Assembly: GCF_021025955.1 (NCBI RefSeq)
Contig: NZ_JAJNCL010000018.1
Coordinates: 31,977-95,976, forward strand
Direction: 5' to 3'
Length of the DNA stretch: 64,000 nt
From: Rhodococcus qingshengii
GTDB taxonomy: Bacteria > Actinomycetota > Actinomycetes > Mycobacteriales > Mycobacteriaceae
Positions 58,398 through 64,000 of the stretch are shown here, piece by piece (the first letter of the stretch is position 1; each line of letters starts with the position of its first letter). A model generated the notes under the pieces. The model had not been told where the DNA came from, did not search any database, and saw only the letters and a program-made list of their open reading frames with translations. The position numbers and the translations under genes are program-made.

Positions 58398-58934
58398 ATG
58401 AAGCTGGGCACAAGTGGAGTACGTCGCGTAGTGGGAACCGTGGCGGTTGCCGCTGCAACCGCGGCAGGCGTCGCGATGGTCAATCCTGCAACTGCGTCGG
58501 CCGAGGTGGTCCCGCCGGTCGTCTCGTACAAGGTGACCGGAAACGATCTGGCACTGACGATCACGAACAACAACACGGGCATTGCTCCGTTGTGCCAGGC
58601 GTTTGTCGTCAACGCCGCGGATTCTGCTGCTGTGCTTGATGATCCGCTGAAACTGCTCGATCCGAACCTTGTGGTGTACCCCAAGATCACCGATCCGGCC
58701 ACGTTGTTCGCCGTGGGCAAGGGGCAGACGGTCACCAACACCGTGACCGATGTTCCGGACGGAACCTACGCCGTGCTCGGCGCCTGCTCCGATCTTCTCG
58801 ATCTCGAGACGTTGGGTAAGCCGGTTCCTGGCGTACCAAGCCTCGTTGTCATCGGCGGACCGTTCAGCGGCATCAATACCGGCAGCTTGAGCGACCTGTT
58901 CGGCAGTGGCAGCGCCGAGGGCCTTTTCGGGTAG
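58398..58934 (+). CDS. Small secreted protein, paralogue of 8313-8819
   Basis: A 178-residue exported protein with a Sec signal peptide (basic MKLGTSGVRR, hydrophobic core, cleavage near ASA). The mature part shares blocks with the protein at 8313-8819: LTITNNNTG, GKGQTVTN and DVPDGTYAVLGACSD, with two cysteines at matching places. The ATG at 58398 follows AAAGGAACCTCG. A perfect palindrome CTAGAT-CCG-ATCTAG is upstream (58336-58350) and may be an operator. Function unknown; probably envelope-associated or extracellular. Confidence 0.8.
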   Translation: MKLGTSGVRRVVGTVAVAAATAAGVAMVNPATASAEVVPPVVSYKVTGNDLALTITNNNTGIAPLCQAFVVNAADSAAVLDDPLKLLDPNLVVYPKITDPATLFAVGKGQTVTNTVTDVPDGTYAVLGACSDLLDLETLGKPVPGVPSLVVIGGPFSGINTGSLSDLFGSGSAEGLFG

Positions 58935-59022
58935 CTCACCGTCTGTCTCCCCAATTTTCCGACTGAGCGGTCCATTCTTCATGCATCTGGTGATCTGACC
59001 GACGTGCCTGGAGGTTCGGAAA

Positions 59023-59157
59023 ATGCGAAGTGGTGGATTCAAACGCGCCCTCAGAAGTATTGTCGCGGCGTCGGTCGCCGTCGTGGGACTGGCTGTCAGC
59101 TTCCAGTTCGACTACCAAGGTGGTTCCGACTTCGAGGTGGTCGGCCCGACGTCCTAG
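59023..59157 (+). CDS. Small exported or membrane peptide (44 residues)
   Basis: A short gene with GGAGG nine bases before the ATG at 59023. The product has a basic N-terminus (KRALRS), one hydrophobic segment (IVAASVAVVGLAVSF) and an acidic tail (DYQGGSDFEVVGPTS), so it is either a single-pass membrane peptide or a cleaved secreted one. It follows the secreted-protein gene by 88 bases and is convergent with the CGNR-type gene. No family recognised. Confidence 0.55.
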   Translation: MRSGGFKRALRSIVAASVAVVGLAVSFQFDYQGGSDFEVVGPTS

Positions 59158-59167
59158 TGTCTACGAC

Positions 59168-59683
59168 TCAGTTTCGTGCGCGGTGGCGCCGTACCGCGTC
59201 GCGATTCGCGCACGTGGGGGAGCAGTACCGCTGATTGCCGTTGCGGGAGGTGTCAGCGTAGATGTTGGTGCACTCGTCCAGGGTGCATCGACCTAATCGG
59301 TGCATGCCGCGGCCGACGAGGTGTAGCGCCGTGCCCACCGAGAAGAGTGCCTTGAGGACCTCGGCGAGTGACTGTTGGGGATCGCGGTAGTGCAGATGCC
59401 AGCCGTCGTTCGCGTGGTTGGTCATACGCGGATACGCCGACGCTTGCTCGAGCATGACGTTCACCAATTCGGCGCGTGCCGTCTCGTCCGTGACGTCGAC
59501 GATTTTCGACCACTCGATCAGAAGGTCGAGGGTTTCGTCGAGGTCCTTCTCGGCGATGGGGAAATCGAGAATGATGCCTGCATCGACGCAGCGTTCGACG
59601 AGTTCGGCCAAGCTTTCGGGATGTCGATTGGCCAGGTCGGCGGCCAGCGTCACCGCATATTCGCCGTAAGGGTTGAGATGCAC
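59168..59683 (-). CDS. CGNR-type zinc-finger protein (ABATE-domain)
   Basis: A 171-residue protein: a helical N-terminal domain of the stress-induced ABATE type and a C-terminal zinc finger near residues 132-167, C-x4-C...C-x3-C in CTLDECTNIYADTSRN and YCSPTCANRDAVRRHR. The signature CGNR reads CANR here. Members are thought to be nucleic-acid-binding regulators. It is divergent from a small zinc-ribbon gene (25-base gap). Confidence 0.88.
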   Translation of the reverse strand: MHLNPYGEYAVTLAADLANRHPESLAELVERCVDAGIILDFPIAEKDLDETLDLLIEWSKIVDVTDETARAELVNVMLEQASAYPRMTNHANDGWHLHYRDPQQSLAEVLKALFSVGTALHLVGRGMHRLGRCTLDECTNIYADTSRNGNQRYCSPTCANRDAVRRHRARN

Positions 59684-59708
59684 AATGCCATTACATCATG
59701 CTCGTTGC

Positions 59709-59915
59709 ATGAAGAAAACAGAGCTCGCGCCGATCGGTTGCATCCATCGCTGGGAGGTCGAATCCCGGCATCGAACAAGCGAGGGGACGGTCACCTATCT
59801 GCGCTGTCATTGTGGGTCGTGGCAGACCCTGCTCACCGAATGGATGTCGGGAGGTGCAGCCTCGGCCGTTGCCGCACCGATAGTTGCCGCACCGATAAAG
59901 GTCAGGTCCAGGTAA
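59709..59915 (+). CDS. Small zinc-ribbon-like protein
   Basis: A 68-residue protein from the ATG at 59709. The core GCIHRWEVESRH followed by YLRCHCGSW has Cys/His pairs (C11/H13, C33/C35) that could bind zinc, followed by an Ala/Pro-rich tail. I have the impression this short CxH...CxC pattern is conserved among actinobacteria, but have no name for it. Divergent from the CGNR-type gene. Confidence 0.6.
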   Translation: MKKTELAPIGCIHRWEVESRHRTSEGTVTYLRCHCGSWQTLLTEWMSGGAASAVAAPIVAAPIKVRSR

Positions 59916-59951
59916 TGATCAGCTAATCGTTCCGTTCCGCCTCGCGCGACA

Positions 59952-59965
59952 TGGAACGTGTTCTA
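59952..59965. promoter_or_regulatory. KstR-type operator upstream of acyl-CoA ligase gene
   Basis: TGGAACGTGTTCTA fits the KstR consensus TNNAACNNGTTNNA at every fixed position. KstR is the TetR repressor of the cholesterol-degradation regulon in Mycobacterium and Rhodococcus. The site is 54 bases before the ligase start, where a repressor would overlap the promoter. Confidence 0.7.
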
Positions 59966-60018
59966 GATTCAGGGTTGTATGCCTCGATATCGCGGCGCAG
60001 ACTCTGAAAGGGAAGACG

Positions 60019-61626
60019 ATGCAGTTCAACCTCGCTGATGTATTCGAAACCGTCGCCAGCTCGGTACCTGATCGCGTCGCCTTGACTTACGAGGGAGAGA
60101 ACTTCTCTTACGCTCAGTTGGACGCGGAAGCCAATCGAACCGCCAACCTGCTCGCCCAAGCCGGTATCTCGCGTGGTGACCACGTGGCTCTGTTCTTGAA
60201 GAACAGCGTTGAACATGTCACGTCGATCCTCGGGTTGATCAAGATCCGTGCGGTCCCGATCAACGTGAACTACCGGTACACGCCCGCCGAACTGGAGTAC
60301 ATCTTCACCAACTCCGACTCGGTCGCGGTTGTCGTAGAACTTCCCGAACATCAGCGTGTCCTTGCTTCCCTCTTCGGTGCATGCCCGAAGGTGAAGACGG
60401 TGATCGTGATCGGCGAGATCGACGCCGACCTGGTCGCTGCCGCGAATGAGCACGAAGTTTCCGTGGTTTCCTTCGACGACGCTCGTGAGCAGTCGCCAGT
60501 GGGAGAGTTCGACTCCCGTTCGGGCGACGACGTGTACCTGCTCTACACCGGTGGGACAACCGGATACCCGAAGGGTGTCATGTGGCGTCACGACGACTTC
60601 TTCCGTAAGCCGCTCTCCGGCGGAAATCCGTACGGCGAGGGAGCGCGGCAGGATCTCGCCGAGATCGCCAGTGCTGCAAAGGAATTTCCGGAACTCTCGT
60701 TCCTCGTTGCCGCCCCTCTGATGCATGGCGCCGCGTTGTACTCGCTGTTCACCTTCCTCACCCTCGGTGCGCGGGTTGTTCTACGACGAGAGTTCGACCC
60801 GGCGAAGGTCGTCGAAGCGATCGAGAAGGACTCGGTACAGGTGATCTTGATCGTCGGCGACGGTATGGGACTGCCGTTGGTCGACGAGATGGAACGCCGC
60901 AAAGACGAGGTTGATTTCAGCACCCTGTTCTCGATCACCTCGGGTGGCGCGATCTGGTCCACCAGCGTCCGGGACCGCATGCTGGCGGTGAAGCCGGACC
61001 TGCTGTTGCGGGACAACTTCGGAGCCTCGGAGTCAGGCAACGACGGCGCCTTCGCTATCGACGAGGCAGGAAATCTGCGGATGCCGCCCTCGCCGAACAT
61101 GATTCTGGTCGACGAGCGTCTCGAAGAGATCCCAGCTGGCTCCGACGATGTGGGATACATCGCGCGCATCGGAAACGTCCCGCTCGGTTACTACAAGGAC
61201 GAGGAGAAGACCGCCCGGACGTTCCCGACCCGCGCTGATGGCACCCGTCTTTCGGTGCTCGGCGACATGGGCAAGGTGGAAGCGGACGGCACCATTGTCT
61301 TCCTCGGCCGCGGCTCACAGTGCATCAACACCGGCGGCGAGAAGGTATTCGCCGAAGAGGTCGAGGCCGCCCTTCACGCGCATCCGGCAATATCGGACGC
61401 GCTTGTTGTCCCCGCACCCGACCCGCGCATGGGGCAGCAGGTCGCAGCGGTGATCGCGACCTACCCCGGATCTGACGAGTTGACTCTCGAAGCGGTTCAG
61501 GAACATTGCCGCAAGACGTTGGCCGGATACAAAGTGCCGCGCACGATCGTGCTGGTCGATGAAGTCAAGCGAACCCCGGCCGGTAAGGCGGACTACCGCT
61601 GGGCGACGACACTGGCGTCGTCCTAG
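60019..61626 (+). CDS. Steroid/fatty acyl-CoA ligase (FadD family)
   Basis: A 535-residue ANL-superfamily enzyme that activates an acid to its AMP and then CoA ester. The AMP motif LYTGGTTGYPKGVMWRH is at about 178, followed by DNFGASESG, YYKDEEKT, a GDMGKVEADG hinge and the catalytic lysine in RTPAGKADYRW. The GVMWRH variant and general layout resemble FadD19/FadD17-type steroid side-chain ligases. A KstR-type box (59952-59965) precedes it, which supports a steroid role. GGGAAG is seven bases upstream of the ATG at 60019. Confidence 0.88.
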   Translation: MQFNLADVFETVASSVPDRVALTYEGENFSYAQLDAEANRTANLLAQAGISRGDHVALFLKNSVEHVTSILGLIKIRAVPINVNYRYTPAELEYIFTNSDSVAVVVELPEHQRVLASLFGACPKVKTVIVIGEIDADLVAAANEHEVSVVSFDDAREQSPVGEFDSRSGDDVYLLYTGGTTGYPKGVMWRHDDFFRKPLSGGNPYGEGARQDLAEIASAAKEFPELSFLVAAPLMHGAALYSLFTFLTLGARVVLRREFDPAKVVEAIEKDSVQVILIVGDGMGLPLVDEMERRKDEVDFSTLFSITSGGAIWSTSVRDRMLAVKPDLLLRDNFGASESGNDGAFAIDEAGNLRMPPSPNMILVDERLEEIPAGSDDVGYIARIGNVPLGYYKDEEKTARTFPTRADGTRLSVLGDMGKVEADGTIVFLGRGSQCINTGGEKVFAEEVEAALHAHPAISDALVVPAPDPRMGQQVAAVIATYPGSDELTLEAVQEHCRKTLAGYKVPRTIVLVDEVKRTPAGKADYRWATTLASS

Positions 61627-61753
61627 CAACGTGCAGTGGGCGGCGAAGACCTTTCACACGGATTTCACCACGACATAAGAGACATACCGGAAAGATAGCG
61701 CAGAGTAAGTCGTTCGCGCCTTGCGTCGTCACTCCACGAAAGGGTCTCAGCTC

Positions 61754-62038
61754 ATGCTCATCATCGGAATTCTTCTGTTCGGGATCGTCATCGGAGCGGG
61801 AGCCCAGTTGATTCTGGGGCAGAGGGCCGCACGAGTGGATTGGACCTTCGCGTTCATCGCTGGAATCGGTGGTTCGCTGGTGGGCGGACTGCTTGTGAGT
61901 TTGATTGCGGGCGACGGAATATCATTGCGTCCTAGCGGCATCCTGGGTTCCCTCGCCGGCGCCGTCATCATCACCGCAAGCTGGCAGTGGTACCGCCGGA
62001 AGAACGCAACGCCAGCATCGCGTCCGTCTGATCACTGA
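61754..62038 (+). CDS. GlsB/YeaQ/YmgE-family small membrane protein
   Basis: A 94-residue protein with three hydrophobic segments and the glycine-zipper pattern of the transglycosylase-associated (GlsB/YeaQ) family, such as FGIVIGAGAQLILGQ and GIGGSLVGGLLVSLIAG. These small proteins are often stress-induced. The ATG at 61754 has AAAGGG upstream, whereas the earlier in-frame start at 61721 has none. The sequence before it (61627-61753) presumably carries its promoter. Confidence 0.85.
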   Translation: MLIIGILLFGIVIGAGAQLILGQRAARVDWTFAFIAGIGGSLVGGLLVSLIAGDGISLRPSGILGSLAGAVIITASWQWYRRKNATPASRPSDH

Positions 62039-62075
62039 TTCCTCAGTTCCGCCAGGGGACGGAAAGCGACGAGAC

Positions 62076-62807
62076 ATGAACGAATTGCTCGATGAAGTTC
62101 TCACCGCACATGGCGGAGTCGAACATTGGCAGTCCGTTCCAGCGATCACGGCGCGGGGACGCCTCGGCGGTCTGTTGCCTGGGCGCTTCCCCGGCAACAA
62201 GCTCGCGACGTTTACGGTCGAGGTACAAGTTGCCGAGCAACGCACTCTCCTCCAAGACTTTCCGCGTGTCGGCGAGCGCGCTGTGTTCGACAAGGGCGTC
62301 GTGCGGATCGAAACTCGTGACGGCGAACAACTCGAGAGCCGAACCGACCCGCGTCCAGAGTTCTTCGGGTTGAGTGGAATCCGGCGCAACTTTCGTTGGG
62401 ACGCGCTCGACACCGCTTACTTCGCCGGCTACGCCTTTTGGAACTATCTGACGGCACCGCTGCTGCTCGCGCGCGACGACATCACTGTCACCGAAGCCGA
62501 ACCTTGGCAGGAATCCGGGCAGCAATGGCGACGACTGCAGGCAACGTTCGCACCGGCAATCGATACCCATTGCCGGCAGCAGACCTTTTATGTCGACAAC
62601 GGTGGCCTCATCCGCCGGCACGACTTCGTCGCCGAACCGATAGGCAGCTGGGCGAGAGCTGCGCTTTACTGCGACCAGCACCGCCAGTTCGACGGCCTCA
62701 CATTCCCCACCCGACGGCGCGTTCTCCCGCGGGGCCCAGGTGGCCGTGTCCTCTCGCGGCCGACGCTCCTGGCGCTCGACTTCGACGACATCGAGATAAA
62801 GCGATGA
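62076..62807 (+). CDS. Conserved hypothetical cytoplasmic protein
   Basis: A 243-residue protein without signal peptide or membrane helix. It opens with LLDEVLTAHGGVEHWQSVPA and has a beta-rich middle resembling LolA/LppX-like barrels, including a conserved FWNYLTAPLLLARDDI and RQQTFYVDNGGLIRRHDFVA. I recall similar proteins annotated as hypothetical in actinobacteria. It follows the GlsB-like gene by 37 bases and the ATG at 62076 is preceded by GGAAAG. It is convergent with the ABC1 gene. Confidence 0.75.
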   Translation: MNELLDEVLTAHGGVEHWQSVPAITARGRLGGLLPGRFPGNKLATFTVEVQVAEQRTLLQDFPRVGERAVFDKGVVRIETRDGEQLESRTDPRPEFFGLSGIRRNFRWDALDTAYFAGYAFWNYLTAPLLLARDDITVTEAEPWQESGQQWRRLQATFAPAIDTHCRQQTFYVDNGGLIRRHDFVAEPIGSWARAALYCDQHRQFDGLTFPTRRRVLPRGPGGRVLSRPTLLALDFDDIEIKR

Positions 62808-62821
62808 ACATCAGTGCTTGG

Positions 62822-64000
62822 TTACCTGTTGTCGAGTGTGAACAAACGGAACACGGTCCGCATGCATAGAACAACCCCGACGAAGCCCAGTACCGCACTC
62901 ACGAGTGCGTAGCCTGACAGCTGAGGTGTGAGTTGTGGTCCGCCAGGTACGGACAGCAGGATCGCCGCGACGATCAGCGCGGTCACTCCAGCCGCCATAC
63001 CCAGGGCGTTGTTCGCCGACCGTCGGAGCCATCGCCTGTCGTCGGGGTGTGCGGCAGAGCGGGTTCGGAGTGTGAAGCTTCCCGACGCCAGTGAGGTCGT
63101 GATCTGGTCGAGCTGACCAGGCAGCCGCCTGACCACGGCCGTTGTGACCGCAATCGTCGACAGCATCGCCTGCGCCGCTGCGGAGGGGCTGGCGACTTGG
63201 GTCAACAGTCGGGGTACTTCGGCGCGCACCGCGGAGACGAGGTCGATCTGCGGATCCAGAAGTCGGAGGGCGCGCTCCAAAGACGCGAGCGAACGGAAAG
63301 CTGCTGCGACGTCTCCCGGCACACCTATTCGGTGCTCTCGAAGCGCGGTGAACATTCGTGCGAACGATCCCATGGAAACATTGGGCGCAAGACCGAGAAG
63401 GGTGATCTCGCGGCCTACTTGGTGACGCAGCGCTCCACGATCCACGTCATCAGGCACGTCGAATGCCATCAGCATCGCGTCGACTGTTGCCACCGGGTCA
63501 CCTGCCAGTGCGGCATTCAGGAGTACGGCGAACAGGATCCGTGTCTCCCCGTCCAGAACACCTACTGCGCCGAAGTCGAGTAGGCCGACGCGTCCGTCGT
63601 CAAGGAGCATGATGTTGCCCGGGTGCAGATCGGCGTGGAACACCCCGTGGACGAAGATCCCGTCGAGCAGCGACGCAAGAAGCTCGTTCGCAATTCTGCT
63701 GCGAGAGTCGACGTCGACGTCGGTGAGCGCTGCCTCGCCGTCGGAAAGTGGTGTTCCGTGAAGACGTTCCATCACGACCACTCGTCCGCTGCTGAGTTCG
63801 GGGTAGATGTGCGGAACGACAATATCCGATCGACTCACCATCGTGGCGGCGATCGTGGCGGTGTTCGCGGCCTCGGTGCGGTAGTCGAGCTCTTCGAGCA
63901 GCGACGTGACGAGCCCGCCGGCGAGTCGGTGAACGCCGATATCGCGTGCCCAGGGAAAACGGGTTTCCGCAAGGGATGAAACGTGGAGGAAGATATCGCA
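62822..64000 (-). CDS. ABC1/UbiB-family atypical kinase (N-terminus outside window)
   Basis: An open frame of 393 codons to the right window edge; the gene starts beyond 64000. Visible parts include LVTSLLEELDYRTEAANTAT, VMERLHGTPLS, the catalytic loop HADLHPGNIMLLDDGRVGLL with DFG, and two C-terminal membrane segments (about the last 60 residues). This is the UbiB-type layout with C-terminal anchors, unlike the gene at 626-2068. An internal ATG at 63841 is not the true start because the domain clearly continues upstream. Confidence 0.9.
   Translation of the reverse strand, partial: CDIFLHVSSLAETRFPWARDIGVHRLAGGLVTSLLEELDYRTEAANTATIAATMVSRSDIVVPHIYPELSSGRVVVMERLHGTPLSDGEAALTDVDVDSRSRIANELLASLLDGIFVHGVFHADLHPGNIMLLDDGRVGLLDFGAVGVLDGETRILFAVLLNAALAGDPVATVDAMLMAFDVPDDVDRGALRHQVGREITLLGLAPNVSMGSFARMFTALREHRIGVPGDVAAAFRSLASLERALRLLDPQIDLVSAVRAEVPRLLTQVASPSAAAQAMLSTIAVTTAVVRRLPGQLDQITTSLASGSFTLRTRSAAHPDDRRWLRRSANNALGMAAGVTALIVAAILLSVPGGPQLTPQLSGYALVSAVLGFVGVVLCMRTVFRLFTLDNR

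Noticed and set aside
626..64000. The two ABC1-family genes at the window ends taken as a duplicated boundary of a mobile region
   Set aside because: They differ in layout (N-terminal versus C-terminal membrane anchors), and there are no integrase, tRNA or flanking repeats.
1..64000. CRISPR arrays, tRNA/rRNA genes, insertion sequences, prophage
   Set aside because: No repeated-spacer pattern, cloverleaf, transposase or phage protein was recognised on either strand.

Overview
The window looks like a chromosomal segment of a high-GC actinobacterium, most likely Rhodococcus (R. erythropolis/qingshengii group). The evidence is a dense coding layout with many ATG/GTG/TTG starts and ATGA/GTGA overlaps, F420-dependent oxidoreductase families, a KstR-type steroid-regulon box, a rhodococcal-type gamma-butyrolactone cluster, and many TetR/MarR/HxlR/Rrf2 regulators. 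I saw no phage, transposon, CRISPR array, rRNA or tRNA. The window cuts a gene at each end: an NDMA-type alcohol dehydrogenase on the left and an ABC1/UbiB-family protein on the right.

Layout. 1-8.1 kb: alcohol dehydrogenase (partial), ABC1 protein, a MerR regulator with a textbook MerR-type promoter driving an MFS exporter/lipoprotein/2-oxoglutarate oxygenase/Ada-zinc operon, a VOC protein, an ArsR-AHSA1 pair with a clear promoter-operator, and AlkB. 8.3-12.5 kb: a small secreted protein, then a gamma-butyrolactone signalling locus (gblE, gblR, gblA) with a LuxR-type regulator. 13-17.7 kb: Baeyer-Villiger-type monooxygenase, a LexA paralogue, a diguanylate cyclase and an Rrf2 regulator. 17.8-28.5 kb: small oxidoreductase and regulator modules, including a frameshifted SDR gene, F420-linked enzymes, HxlR, MarR-FUSC, a secretory lipase and a SanA-like protein.

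28.6-37.8 kb is the most striking part. It holds a complete-looking methylamine-dehydrogenase-type (tryptophan tryptophylquinone, TTQ) amine oxidation locus: mauE-mauD-mauA-mauB, a Tat lipoprotein multicopper oxidase, two amicyanin-like lipoproteins and mauF. It is divergent from an APC permease and an IclR regulator. No di-haem mauG is present. The heavy chain, both cupredoxins and the oxidase all carry lipoboxes, which suggests a membrane-tethered, all-copper version of the pathway adapted to a cell without a Gram-negative periplasm.

37.8-42.1 kb: a cobalamin uptake operon (BtuF-BtuC-BtuD) ending in a metallo-beta-lactamase/CobU fusion, under a cobalamin riboswitch. 42.1-50.5 kb: a GntR-controlled ABC exporter, a DUF4232 lipoprotein, an alpha/beta hydrolase, a ferritin-like/VIT1 fusion, a KimA-like permease and a DUF2254 protein. 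50.6-64 kb: arylsulfatase followed by an overlooked His-rich micro-protein, a FAD dehydrogenase/TetR pair, an MHS-family transporter, an SsuD-like monooxygenase, a second secreted protein paralogous to the one at 8.3 kb, a 44-residue secreted peptide, a CGNR-type protein, a steroid-type acyl-CoA ligase under a KstR-like box, and conserved hypotheticals.
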